The notes under the pieces: generated by a model
The model's database searches: none
What the model was told of the DNA's origin: nothing
The model's input: the letters and a program-made list of their open reading frames with translations, nothing else
Source of the DNA: Xanthomarina spongicola
GTDB lineage: Bacteria; Bacteroidota; Bacteroidia; Flavobacteriales; Flavobacteriaceae
NCBI RefSeq assembly: GCF_003148645.1
Contig: NZ_QGGP01000009.1
Location: forward strand, 1-64,000
Direction of reading: 5' to 3'
Length of the DNA stretch: 64,000 bases
Made by a program: the position numbers and the translations under genes
Shown: positions 44,034-52,261 of the stretch, one piece after another
Numbering within the stretch: the stretch's first letter is position 1
How the letters are laid out: every line of letters begins with the position of its first letter

Positions 44034-44139
44034 CTATTCGTTTTTATAACTCTCATACTTTAAAGACGTCAATAAATTAAAAAGGTTCATTTTTATTAAA
44101 GATAATTCAATTTACCTGTAATTTATTTAATGCTATTAT

Positions 44140-44147
44140 TATTTTTG
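44140..44147 (+). promoter_or_regulatory. rlmD -7 promoter element TATTTTTG
   Basis: An exact TAnnTTTG match four bases before the rlmD ATG, so the message may begin at the start codon. A -33 TTTG is not clear. Confidence 0.45.
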
Positions 44148-44151
44148 CAGC

Positions 44152-45561
44152 ATGTCAAGACGAAACAAAAAACAAATATTTACAAACGTAGAAGTTATAG
44201 ATGCTGGAGCTAAAGGAAAAACTATAGCAAAAGCAGCAGATGGTAAAGTTATTTTTCTACCAAACGCTGTTCCAGGTGATGTGGTTGATGTGCAAACATT
44301 TAAAAAACGAAAATCTTATTACGAAGGAAAAGCGATTGCATTCCATAAACTATCTGATAAACGTACTACTCCTGCTTGCGAACATTTTGGCACTTGTGGT
44401 GGCTGTAAATGGCAAGATATGGGTTACGAACACCAATTGTTTTTTAAGCAAAAAGAAGTGGTAAATAATTTAACGCGACTTGGACATTTAGAATTGCCAG
44501 AAGTTACTCCTATTTTAGGTTCTGAAAATGAATATTTCTACAGAAATAAAATGGAATTCTCTTTTAGTGATAGTCGTTGGTTAACACTTGAAGAAGTTCA
44601 ATCAGATAAAGATTTAGGAGACAGAAATGCTCTAGGATTTCATATTCCTGGCATGTGGGACAAAATATTAGATATTAAAAAATGTCATTTGCAAGCAGAT
44701 CCTTCAAATGCCATTAGAAATGCAGTCAAAGAATTTGCTGTTAAAAACAACTTAGAGTTTTTTAATACTAGAAATCAAACAGGGTTTTTAAGAACTTTAA
44801 TGCTTCGTACTTCTTCTACTGGAGACATTATGGTTATGATTCAGTTTTTTAAAGAAGACAAACAAAAAAGAGAATTGTTATTAGATTATTTAGCCGAAAC
44901 ATTCCCAGAAATAACTTCTTTACAATACGTAATTAACGAAAAAGCAAACGATACAATCTACGATCAGGAAGTGATTTGTTATAAAGGTCAAGACCATATT
45001 TTTGAAGAAATGGAAGGCTTGAGGTTTAAAATAAATGCCAAATCTTTTTACCAAACAAATTCCGATCAAGCTTATCAACTTTATAAAATAACTAGAGATT
45101 ATGCTGGATTAACTGGAAATGAATTGGTTTACGACTTATATACAGGAACAGGAACCATAGCGCAATTTGTAGCTAAACAAGCAAAAAAAGTGATAGGTGT
45201 TGAAGCTGTTCCAGATGCTATTTTAGCAGCAAAAGAAAATGCACAATTAAATGGCATTGATAACGTTGAATTCTACGTTGGTGATATGAAAAACGTTTTC
45301 AATAAAGCATTTATTGAAGCTCATGGACATCCAGATGTTATTATTACAGATCCACCAAGAGATGGTATGCACAAAGATGTGGTACAGCAAATATTAAATA
45401 TCGCTCCAAAAAAAGTAGTTTATGTAAGCTGTAATAGCGCTACACAAGCAAGAGATCTAGCTTTAATGAATGATATGTATAAGATAACGAAAGTGAGACC
45501 AGTAGATATGTTCCCACAAACACATCATGTAGAAAATGTTGTACTTTTGGAAAGACGATAA
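44152..45561 (+). CDS. rlmD: 23S rRNA (uracil(1939)-C(5))-methyltransferase
   Basis: 469 residues. An N-terminal TRAM domain is followed by four cysteines for a [4Fe-4S] cluster: C76, C82, C85 (CEHFGTCGGCKWQ, C-x5-C-x2-C) and C178 (DIKKCHLQ). The SAM domain has VYDLYTGTGTIAQFVA and the catalytic Cys lies in VYVSCNSATQARDL. It methylates C5 of a uracil in 23S rRNA; the precise target of this subfamily is inferred from the family. It is the first gene of a unit with DUF6452 (21-base gap) and DUF6048. Confidence 0.92.
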   Translation: MSRRNKKQIFTNVEVIDAGAKGKTIAKAADGKVIFLPNAVPGDVVDVQTFKKRKSYYEGKAIAFHKLSDKRTTPACEHFGTCGGCKWQDMGYEHQLFFKQKEVVNNLTRLGHLELPEVTPILGSENEYFYRNKMEFSFSDSRWLTLEEVQSDKDLGDRNALGFHIPGMWDKILDIKKCHLQADPSNAIRNAVKEFAVKNNLEFFNTRNQTGFLRTLMLRTSSTGDIMVMIQFFKEDKQKRELLLDYLAETFPEITSLQYVINEKANDTIYDQEVICYKGQDHIFEEMEGLRFKINAKSFYQTNSDQAYQLYKITRDYAGLTGNELVYDLYTGTGTIAQFVAKQAKKVIGVEAVPDAILAAKENAQLNGIDNVEFYVGDMKNVFNKAFIEAHGHPDVIITDPPRDGMHKDVVQQILNIAPKKVVYVSCNSATQARDLALMNDMYKITKVRPVDMFPQTHHVENVVLLERR

Positions 45562-45582
45562 ACGTCATTTAATTATTTATGA

Positions 45583-46113
45583 ATGAAAAAATATAGCTTT
45601 TTAATAATTACTTTGCTAGTACTTTTTGCATCTCTTTTAAGTTGTGAAAAAGACGATATCTGTTCTGAAACTACAGAGACGACTCCTAGTATGCATGTTG
45701 CTTTTTACGATATCAATTTTCCAAGTACAGACACGCCAAAAAATGTCACTAAATTAAAGGTTACTGGAATTGGAGATCCTGATCCAGGCGTTTTACCTGG
45801 ATATGATGCAATAACAAAAAAGGAAGCTTATTTACCATTAAAAACTACAGAAAGTACAACTCAATATATATTACATAAAAATTATAGACTGGATGAAAAT
45901 GGCAATGTTCTTGGAAATCCGGATACAATTACTGTAAGCTATGTAAGAAAAGAAATTTATGTATCTCGTGCTTGTGGATATAAAACCATTTATGAGAATG
46001 TGGTAATTACTGTAGAAGATGATGGAAATAAATGGATCCAATTACTTCAAGCCGAAAACGACAATCAAACTGTAGAAAATGAATCTGACATACATTATAA
46101 GATATATCACTAA
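45583..46113 (+). CDS. DUF6452 family lipoprotein
   Basis: 176 residues. It has a lipoprotein signal (KKYSFLIITLLVLFASLLSC, Cys 21) followed at once by CEKDDI. This matches the C-x-K-(D/E)2 lipoprotein surface-export pattern described for Capnocytophaga, so it may face the outside. The mature part is beta-rich (HVAFYDINFPSTDTPKNV). DUF6452 together with DUF6048 after rlmD is a recurring trio in Flavobacteriaceae. Function unknown. It overlaps the next gene by 35 bases. Confidence 0.85.
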   Translation: MKKYSFLIITLLVLFASLLSCEKDDICSETTETTPSMHVAFYDINFPSTDTPKNVTKLKVTGIGDPDPGVLPGYDAITKKEAYLPLKTTESTTQYILHKNYRLDENGNVLGNPDTITVSYVRKEIYVSRACGYKTIYENVVITVEDDGNKWIQLLQAENDNQTVENESDIHYKIYH

Positions 46114-46810
46114 TCCGTTTTTTATTTTGCTCTTTTTTTGTGGAACAATCCAAGCACAAAACGATAGCATAATAAGTACTAAAACTGATTCTATAAAACA
46201 TAAAGAAAATTATGGCCTTCGTTTAGGTGGCGATTTAAGTAAAATTATTAGAAGTTTTATTGATGATGAGTATAAAGGCTTTGAAATAAATGCCGACTTT
46301 AGGCTTACTAGAAAATGGTATTTAGCTGGAGAATTTGGAGTTGAAGATAAAACCACTATAAACGATTATCTTAATACTACAACTAAAGGTAGTTACTTTA
46401 AAGCTGGAGTAGATTATAATGCATATGAAAACTGGTATGGCATGGAAAACATGCTTTATGGTGGTTTTCGTGTGGCAGCAAGTAGCTTTAGTCAAACTTT
46501 AAATAGTTATGGAGTTTATTCGCAAAACCAATATTGGACACCTCAATTCACCTCTAACGAAGGTCAAGAGTTTAGTGGCTTAACTGCTATTTGGGGAGAG
46601 TTTATTATTGGAATAAAAGCCGAAGTATTAAACAACCTCTATGTTGGATTGAATGCACAATTTAAATACATGATGTCTCAAGACCAACCAGATAATTTTG
46701 AAAATATTTATGTTCCTGGTTTTCATAAAACGTACGATAGTGGTGGCTTTGGTTTTGGTTATGGTTACACTATTTCTTACTTGATTCCTTTTTATAAAAA
46801 GGATAAATAA
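46079..46810 (+). CDS. DUF6048 family outer-membrane protein
   Basis: 243 residues. A signal peptide (about 1-27, ending GTIQAQ) precedes a beta-barrel-like region with aromatic alternation (YGLRLGGDLSKIIRSF, GFEINADFRLTRKWYLAGEFG) and an end of the form FGYGYTISYLIPFYKK. DUF6048 proteins are porin-like. The start inside the upstream gene (ATG at 46079) gives a proper signal peptide, so the 35-base overlap is accepted. Third gene of the rlmD unit. Confidence 0.85.
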   Translation: MNLTYIIRYITNPFFILLFFCGTIQAQNDSIISTKTDSIKHKENYGLRLGGDLSKIIRSFIDDEYKGFEINADFRLTRKWYLAGEFGVEDKTTINDYLNTTTKGSYFKAGVDYNAYENWYGMENMLYGGFRVAASSFSQTLNSYGVYSQNQYWTPQFTSNEGQEFSGLTAIWGEFIIGIKAEVLNNLYVGLNAQFKYMMSQDQPDNFENIYVPGFHKTYDSGGFGFGYGYTISYLIPFYKKDK

Positions 46811-46897
46811 ATAATTTCTTCTTATTTCATTCACTCCTATTTTATTAAAAAAAATGTTAAAATTCAATATATATTTTATTTAGTTAGGATTCCTTAC

Positions 46898-46905
46898 TAT
46901 ATTTG
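46898..46905 (+). promoter_or_regulatory. -7 promoter element TATATTTG
   Basis: A perfect TAnnTTTG box 36 bases before the CPVC protein gene. The -33 region reads TTTT at about 46874-46877. It should drive the small Cys-rich group starting at 46941. Confidence 0.55.
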
Positions 46906-46940
46906 TTTTGCAATAATGCATTAATTTAATTTTTAAGATC

Positions 46941-47174
46941 ATGAGTAAATCAATTTTTTATCACGCAGGATGTCCAGTTTGTATAAGTGCTGAACACGAT
47001 ATTGTAGAACTAGTTGGAAAAAGCAATGTAGAAGTAGTTAATATAGGAGAAACCAGAAACAGGATTGAGGAAGCCGAAAAAGCAGGCGTAAAATCGGTAC
47101 CAGCAATGGTAACACCTAATGGAAAAGTACTTCATATTAATTATGGTGCTTCTATGGCAGATGTAAAAGGATAA
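46941..47174 (+). CDS. Mini-thioredoxin-like protein with CPVC motif
   Basis: 77 residues. The N-terminal FYHAGCPVCISAEHDIV has a C11-x-x-C14 redox pair at the end of a first strand. A cis-proline-like SVPAM follows near residue 53, then a final strand KVLHINYGAS. This is the thioredoxin/glutaredoxin fold in a very short version. No signal peptide, so cytoplasmic. It is the first of four genes on this strand (with 47191, 47904 and 48235), three of which contain paired cysteines. Confidence 0.75.
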   Translation: MSKSIFYHAGCPVCISAEHDIVELVGKSNVEVVNIGETRNRIEEAEKAGVKSVPAMVTPNGKVLHINYGASMADVKG

Positions 47175-47190
47175 TATAAAAACTATTAAA

Positions 47191-47907
47191 ATGAAAAAAA
47201 TAAAAATCCTATTACTAATCTTCTTTATTACATTTAACAGCATAGCTCAAGAGCCTGTCTACAATGGAGAAAATTTCGAAATTGAAACTGTACAAGTGTC
47301 GCATAAAGAAGAACTTTCATTAACCGTTTGGACAATAAAAGTTAAAGGAAATGCAGGAGAAACAACACCTGTTAAAGCTGGTCAATTAGATGGAGCTCCA
47401 GTTTTAGGCTATGTATTCCCAACAAATTTAGATCCAACAGATGTTGGGTTTAACAAAACAGAAGGGATTGTAGCTTTAGCTTTAACGTCTCATCCAGATT
47501 TTGATGACACACCTCTTTGGGATGAGAATTCTGATAAAAACTATCTAAATGATGGTATAATTTGGCATCCTCATTGGGTCGTTTTAGTTACAAATAATAA
47601 TGTTGGTGGAGGCTTAGCTGTTAAACAATTTAAAAAAGGCGACACATCTGTTACCTTACCTCCTACCAATCCAGGAATGCCAATGTACATGGATTCACCA
47701 GGATTTCAAGTAACAACAAAAGCTAATTCAATAACAGTTGTTATACCAGACTATCGTATAAACAACAAAAAAGATTTTAATTTTGATGGAGTTACTGCTT
47801 TTTTAAAAGTTAATACAAGTAACCCAGATTTACCAATGCTTGGTGTTTACAATGTATATAGCGTAGCTAGTGGCGACTTATCTTTACCTTATAAAGTAGA
47901 AAGATGA
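47191..47907 (+). CDS. Secreted protein of unknown function
   Basis: 238 residues with a signal peptide (1-20, ending FNSIAQ). The mature part is beta-rich with conserved-looking motifs GQLDGAPVLGYVFPTNLDP, ALTSHPDFDDTPLWDEN and DGIIWHPHWVVLV. The His and Asp residues in the last two could bind metal. It lies 16 bases after the CPVC protein and its stop overlaps the start of the DUF2024 gene (ATGA). No family recognised with confidence. Confidence 0.7.
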   Translation: MKKIKILLLIFFITFNSIAQEPVYNGENFEIETVQVSHKEELSLTVWTIKVKGNAGETTPVKAGQLDGAPVLGYVFPTNLDPTDVGFNKTEGIVALALTSHPDFDDTPLWDENSDKNYLNDGIIWHPHWVVLVTNNNVGGGLAVKQFKKGDTSVTLPPTNPGMPMYMDSPGFQVTTKANSITVVIPDYRINNKKDFNFDGVTAFLKVNTSNPDLPMLGVYNVYSVASGDLSLPYKVER

Positions 47908-48167
47908 AAGTAGCAGTTTGGGATACCTATGTCCATAGAGAAGATGGTTTAATCATGCACTTTGATATTTTAGTGCCTAATAATATTGTTGATGAAAAAA
48001 CCATTTTTGAATATGGTAGAACCTATTTAAAAGCAAAACCTTTTAAAACAGGCAATTTGACTTCTAACGAATGTCAGTTTTGCCATATAGAACAAGCCAC
48101 TGAAGCAATTATCATTAACATTGAAAAGGCTGGATTTCATATTATTGAAATGGAACATTGCAACTAA
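47904..48167 (+). CDS. DUF2024 family protein
   Basis: 87 residues. The opening MKVAVWDTYVHREDGLIMHF and the sequence ILVPNNI are characteristic of DUF2024. It carries C57-x-x-C60-H61 (NECQFCHIEQA) and a Cys just before the C-terminus (C86). Soluble and small; known only as a family of unknown function. Its start overlaps the stop of the secreted-protein gene. A perfect 11-bp inverted repeat follows its stop. Confidence 0.85.
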   Translation: MKVAVWDTYVHREDGLIMHFDILVPNNIVDEKTIFEYGRTYLKAKPFKTGNLTSNECQFCHIEQATEAIIINIEKAGFHIIEMEHCN

Positions 48168-48188
48168 TTTAATTAGGATGACTAACTT

Positions 48189-48216
48189 TGCCTATCAAGT
48201 AGCTTCTTGATAGGCA
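48189..48216. promoter_or_regulatory. Perfect inverted repeat before the MarR gene (operator or terminator)
   Basis: TGCCTATCAAG (48189-48199) and CTTGATAGGCA (48206-48216) with spacer TAGCTT. It ends 18 bases before the MarR start and is followed by ATTTTAT, a weak T run. It could terminate the upstream genes, be the operator of the MarR protein, or both. Confidence 0.6.
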
Positions 48217-48234
48217 ATTTTATAAATAATACTT

Positions 48235-48846
48235 ATGGCAGATTCTATATTTAATCCAGATTTTCAAAACCAAAATACATCAAGCAAAATTATTGTTGCT
48301 CTAGAGCGTATTTCTGAATCTTTTAAAGTGCTTCTTTGGGACAAAGCAAAGGAATTTGGCTTAAGTCCTATTCAAATACAAATATTAATCTTTGTGGCAT
48401 ACCATAAACTAGAACTTTGTAATGTAAGTCATTTATCTAAGGAATTTAACATTACAAAACCTACAATAAGTGATGCTGTACGTGCACTTTTAAATAAGGG
48501 TTATATTGAAAAAGATTTTTCATCTTCAGATAGTAGAAGCTATTCCATTTTACTAACACCAGCTGGAAAAGATATTATTAAGAAAACTGAAGATTTTGCC
48601 AATCCTATAAAATCGAAATTAGATTCCATAGAAGAAAATAGACTTAACGATTTGTTTCATACTTTAAGCCAAGTAATCTATAAATTAAACCAGACTGGAA
48701 TTCTTACAGTACAAAGAACTTGTTTTGGCTGCAAATTCTACAAAGAAAGTCATGGCACCCACTATTGTAACTTATTGGAAAAAGAATTACAGAATTCAGA
48801 TATTAGAATAGATTGTCCAGAGTTTGATGCTAGGAAAATTTCATAA
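48235..48846 (+). CDS. MarR family regulator with C-terminal four-cysteine cluster
   Basis: 203 residues, about 50 longer than usual MarR proteins. The winged helix-turn-helix is seen as LSPIQIQILIFVAYHKL, then NVSHLSKEFNITKPTISDAVRALLNKGYI (in parts) and the wing DFSSSDSRSYSILLT. The C-terminal extension has Cys 163, 166, 178 and 194 (C-x2-C-x11-C-x15-C; TCFGCKFYKESHGTHYCNLL), suggesting a zinc or Fe-S site. It is downstream of a group with other Cys pairs, so it probably senses thiol, metal or oxidant state. Own regulon unknown. Confidence 0.85.
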   Translation: MADSIFNPDFQNQNTSSKIIVALERISESFKVLLWDKAKEFGLSPIQIQILIFVAYHKLELCNVSHLSKEFNITKPTISDAVRALLNKGYIEKDFSSSDSRSYSILLTPAGKDIIKKTEDFANPIKSKLDSIEENRLNDLFHTLSQVIYKLNQTGILTVQRTCFGCKFYKESHGTHYCNLLEKELQNSDIRIDCPEFDARKIS

Positions 48847-48943
48847 AAACTAAATATCTAAAAAGAAACAGTAACTAATCTCTGAAAACTGAGACTAAAT
48901 ACTAATCATTGTAAACTCCCTACTGATTACTAATTACTGAATC

Positions 48944-50101
48944 CTAGTTATTATACTTTGCTTTCTTGCTACCTTCATACATAACATACTTAACTAATCT
49001 TGCTTCCAGCTTGGCATTCACTAAATGTATTTTTCTTGAAGGACGCAAACCAACATGTTTAAGCGCATCTAAATTAGAAGTAATAAACCATGCATCTGTT
49101 CCAGGATATCCTTGTTTAAGTGTATCGCCAATATTTTTATAGAATTCCTCCATATCAATATCTAAACGCTCTCCATAAGGAGGATTAAAAACCATATGAA
49201 GTTTGTCTTCTCCTGCTTTTTGAGTCTTAAAGAAATCTTCATGTTTTATGGATACAAATTCTTCTAAATGGGCATTTTTAATATTATCAATTGCTTTTGC
49301 TACAGCTGAAGGTGATTTATCGTAACCCATTATTTTATAATGAAAATCTCTTGTTTTACTTAAAAGCGATTCTTCAATTTTTTCAAACAATTCCACATCC
49401 CAATCTGCCCAACGCTCGAAAGCAAACTCTTTTCGCATTAAGTTAGGAGGAATATTACACGCAATCATAGCTGCTTCTGCCAAGATAGTTCCACTTCCAC
49501 ACATAGGATCCATAAAATCACTCTGTCCATCCCAACCAGAAAGCATAACTAATCCAGCTGCAAGTACTTCGTTTATTGGAGCAATATTCGTGGCTGTTTT
49601 ATATCCACGTTTATGTAAAGAATCTCCTGAGGAATCTAATGAAATATGACAAATCTCTCTATCTATATGTACATTGATTTTTAAGTCTGGAAACTTTAAA
49701 TCCACATTTGGTCTTTGTCCTGTGGTATCTCTAAACTTATCTACAACAGCATCTTTAGTTTTTTGCGCAATATAAAGGGAATGAGAAAACACTTGAGAAT
49801 TAATAGTAGCATCTACAGCCAAAGTGCCTGTTGGTTTTAAATAGTTTTCCCAAGACATCTTATAGATTTTATCGTATAAATCTTTTTCGTCTCTAACCTT
49901 AAACGTTTCAATAGGTTTTAAAATTTTAATAGCAGTACGCAATGCCAAATTTGCCTTGTACATAAAGCCTTTATCTCCTGTAAAACTAACATTTCGTACG
50001 CCAATTTTTACATCTTGAGCACCAAGTTGGGTAAGTTCTTTTGCTAGTAGTTCTTCAAAGCCAAATAAGGTTTTGGCAACCATTTTAAAATTATTCTCCA
50101 T
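48944..50101 (-). CDS. THUMP-domain class I SAM RNA methyltransferase (RlmL/TrmN-like)
   Basis: 385 residues from the ATG at 50101 (MENNFKMVAKTLFGFEELLAKELTQLG). The longer frame adds 15 unlikely residues. An N-terminal ferredoxin-like/THUMP domain is followed by a SAM domain with DPMCGSGTILAEAAMIACN and the NPPYGERL motif of N2-guanine or N6-adenine methyltransferases. The RlmL N-terminal half of the E. coli fused RlmKL has the same plan, so methylation of a guanine in 23S rRNA or tRNA is likely. Monocistronic. Confidence 0.87.
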   Translation of the reverse strand: MENNFKMVAKTLFGFEELLAKELTQLGAQDVKIGVRNVSFTGDKGFMYKANLALRTAIKILKPIETFKVRDEKDLYDKIYKMSWENYLKPTGTLAVDATINSQVFSHSLYIAQKTKDAVVDKFRDTTGQRPNVDLKFPDLKINVHIDREICHISLDSSGDSLHKRGYKTATNIAPINEVLAAGLVMLSGWDGQSDFMDPMCGSGTILAEAAMIACNIPPNLMRKEFAFERWADWDVELFEKIEESLLSKTRDFHYKIMGYDKSPSAVAKAIDNIKNAHLEEFVSIKHEDFFKTQKAGEDKLHMVFNPPYGERLDIDMEEFYKNIGDTLKQGYPGTDAWFITSNLDALKHVGLRPSRKIHLVNAKLEARLVKYVMYEGSKKAKYNN

Positions 50102-50187
50102 TGCAGACATTAAATAGATTGCAAAAATACAGTATTTTTGTGGCAACTTAAATTAATTGGGTTAAGGATTGAGCAATTGTTGGAGCT

Positions 50188-50235
50188 CTTTTTATTGTTT
50201 ACTTGAGCGAGATAAAAAGGTCAACAATAAAAAAG
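50188..50235. repeat. Inverted repeat in intergenic gap (CTTTTTATTGTT arms)
   Basis: CTTTTTATTGTT (50188-50199) and AACAATAAAAAAG (50223-50235) pair over 12 bp with one extra A. The intervening bases and those after (AAGCAACTTGCGAAAGCCTGAC) are slightly less AT-rich than the surroundings. It lies between divergent genes and may be a dispersed repeat or a small RNA. Confidence 0.5.
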
Positions 50236-50326
50236 CAACTTGCGAAAGCCTGACTCTACGAAGTAAAAACGCAGTAGAGGAACCTCCAGAAATAAAATAA
50301 TATTTCTACTTTGGTAGGAAATAGAT

Positions 50327-51058
50327 ATGAATAAAAACACTACAAAATGGTATGCTTCATGGTTTGACACGCCATATTACCACATTTTATATAAAGACAG
50401 AGATCATGATGAAGCGCAGTTGTTTATGGATAATCTTACCAATTATTTAAATCTGCCTGAAGATGGAAAAATACTCGATTTGGCTTGTGGAAAAGGAAGG
50501 CATTCTGTGTATTTAAATTCTTTAGGTTACCATGTTACTGGAGTTGATTTGTCTGAAAACAGTATTGCATACGCCAAACAATTTGAAAATGAGACTTTGC
50601 ATTTTGAGGTTCATGATATGTGTAAACCTTACAATAAAAAATTTGATGCTGTTTTTAACCTTTTTACTAGTTTTGGTTACTTTGAAGATGAAGCAGATAA
50701 TTTAAGAACCATACAAGCCATACAAGCAGATTTAAACGAATTTGGTTTTGGAGTTATCGATTTTATGAATAGTGATTATGTGATAAATAATTTAGTACCT
50801 GAAGACTCGAAAACGGTTGAAGGAATTGAATTTCACCAAAAACGTTATGTAAAAGAAGGTTACTTAATTAAAGATATTTCTTTTGAAGATAAAGGAGAAA
50901 CCTATACGTTTCAAGAAAAAGTAAGAGTGCTAAATTTAAAAGATTTCGAAGTGCTTTTCGAACAAGCTGGCGTCCATTTGTTAGATGTTTTTGGCGATTA
51001 TAAATTGCGTAAGTTTGATAAAAACACCTCTGAACGACTTGTAATGATTTTTAAATAG
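50327..51058 (+). CDS. Class I SAM-dependent methyltransferase
   Basis: 243 residues. The SAM site is ILDLACGKGRHSVYLNSLGYHVTGVDLSENSI (residues about 43-74, given in parts), and the C-terminal half has YTFQEKVRVLNLKDFEVLFEQAG (in parts). It starts with KWYASWFDTPYYHILYKDRDHDEA, which is a characteristic N-terminus of a small family in Bacteroidota. The substrate is unknown. It lies 51 bases before the ZIP transporter and may be cotranscribed with it and the DUF4268 gene. Confidence 0.87.
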   Translation: MNKNTTKWYASWFDTPYYHILYKDRDHDEAQLFMDNLTNYLNLPEDGKILDLACGKGRHSVYLNSLGYHVTGVDLSENSIAYAKQFENETLHFEVHDMCKPYNKKFDAVFNLFTSFGYFEDEADNLRTIQAIQADLNEFGFGVIDFMNSDYVINNLVPEDSKTVEGIEFHQKRYVKEGYLIKDISFEDKGETYTFQEKVRVLNLKDFEVLFEQAGVHLLDVFGDYKLRKFDKNTSERLVMIFK

Positions 51059-51109
51059 ACCGATAATCGGCATTAAATTACACTCAGATTTCTGAGTTTT
51101 AAATAACAT

Positions 51110-51784
51110 ATGATTAAATACTTATTACCTGTATTTGCTGTTCTTCTTGGCGCTTTAATTGTTTTAGTTTTAAAGCAAAAACGAAGTTTATTCACTAGAC
51201 TCCTACTCTCTTTTAGTGGTGCTTTTTTATTGGCTTTAACTCTTTTCGATTTATTACCAGAAGTGTACCATCATCTAGATGCCAAACAAACAGGATTGTT
51301 TATAATGTTTGGTATATTGTTGCAAATAATATTAGAGTTTTTCTCTAAAGGTGCCGAACATGGACATATCCACATTCATAAAAATAGTAGCCAGTTTCCA
51401 TGGTTGTTATTTATTAGTTTGTGTATTCATAGCTTTTTAGAAGGGTTTCCTATTCATCAACATAACGATATGGTTTATGGTGTACTAATTCATAAAATAC
51501 CTATTGCCACTTTAATTACTAGCTTTTTAGTACAATCTAATTATAGTAAATTACAGATTGCAGGTTTCTTAATTTTCTTTGCAGCTATGACTCCTCTTGG
51601 AACTTTTATTTCTAATAACACCTCTTTAGCAGAAAATTATATTAATGTGATAAATGCCATAGTTATTGGTATCTTTTTCCATATTTCAACTATTATTTTG
51701 TTTGAAAGTAGCGAAGGACATAAATTTAATATGTCGAAATTATTAGCCATTTTATTTGGTGTAGCCATTGCTTATTTAATTTAA
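51110..51784 (+). CDS. ZIP family divalent metal transporter
   Basis: 224 residues with about seven hydrophobic helices. Metal-site residues occur in FDLLPEVYHHLD, the His-rich loop GHIHIHKN, HSFLEGFPIHQHND (helix 4) and YGVLIHKIPIATLI (helix 5). ZIP proteins import Zn2+, Fe2+ or Mn2+; the specific metal cannot be read from the sequence. It lies five bases before the DUF4268 gene. Confidence 0.88.
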   Translation: MIKYLLPVFAVLLGALIVLVLKQKRSLFTRLLLSFSGAFLLALTLFDLLPEVYHHLDAKQTGLFIMFGILLQIILEFFSKGAEHGHIHIHKNSSQFPWLLFISLCIHSFLEGFPIHQHNDMVYGVLIHKIPIATLITSFLVQSNYSKLQIAGFLIFFAAMTPLGTFISNNTSLAENYINVINAIVIGIFFHISTIILFESSEGHKFNMSKLLAILFGVAIAYLI

Positions 51785-51789
51785 TTAAC

Positions 51790-52218
51790 ATGTTTAGTAA
51801 AGAAGAGTCTAGACTATTAAAACAAGAATTTTGGACCAGTTTCGGGAAATCGTTTCCAAGAAAGTGGATTCTATACGATACGAAAATTAAAGGCTTAAGC
51901 TTGAAATTTCATTTCGACACAAAACTAGCTTTAGTCGCATTAGACCTTGAAGACGATCTTGAAGATCGTATTAATCATTGGGGCAAATTACTGGCTTTAA
52001 AATCGATTATCATTGATGATTTTCTTCCTGAAATTATTTTTGAAGAAGAATACTTTTTAGAAAATGGCAAAGAAATTTCTAGAATCTATGTGCTATTAGA
52101 TGCATCTGCATCCATTCATAATAAAAAATCCTGGAGAATAGTTATGGAATTCTTTAATGAAACCATGAGTAAATTTGAAGCCTTCTTTGAGGAATACCAA
52201 GATATTATTAAGGGCTAA
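51790..52218 (+). CDS. DUF4268 family protein
   Basis: 142 residues, soluble. The pattern LLKQEFWTSFGKSFPRKWILYDTKIKGLSLKFHFD and the later VMEFFNETMSKFEAFFEEYQDI helix are those of DUF4268. In longer proteins this domain sits at the end of nuclease-like proteins; here it stands alone. No signal peptide. Function unknown. It is the third gene after the methyltransferase and ZIP. Confidence 0.82.
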   Translation: MFSKEESRLLKQEFWTSFGKSFPRKWILYDTKIKGLSLKFHFDTKLALVALDLEDDLEDRINHWGKLLALKSIIIDDFLPEIIFEEEYFLENGKEISRIYVLLDASASIHNKKSWRIVMEFFNETMSKFEAFFEEYQDIIKG

Positions 52219-52261
52219 CTAACCTTGACATTGTGAGAAAAATAGGCTAACTTCGTTATAG

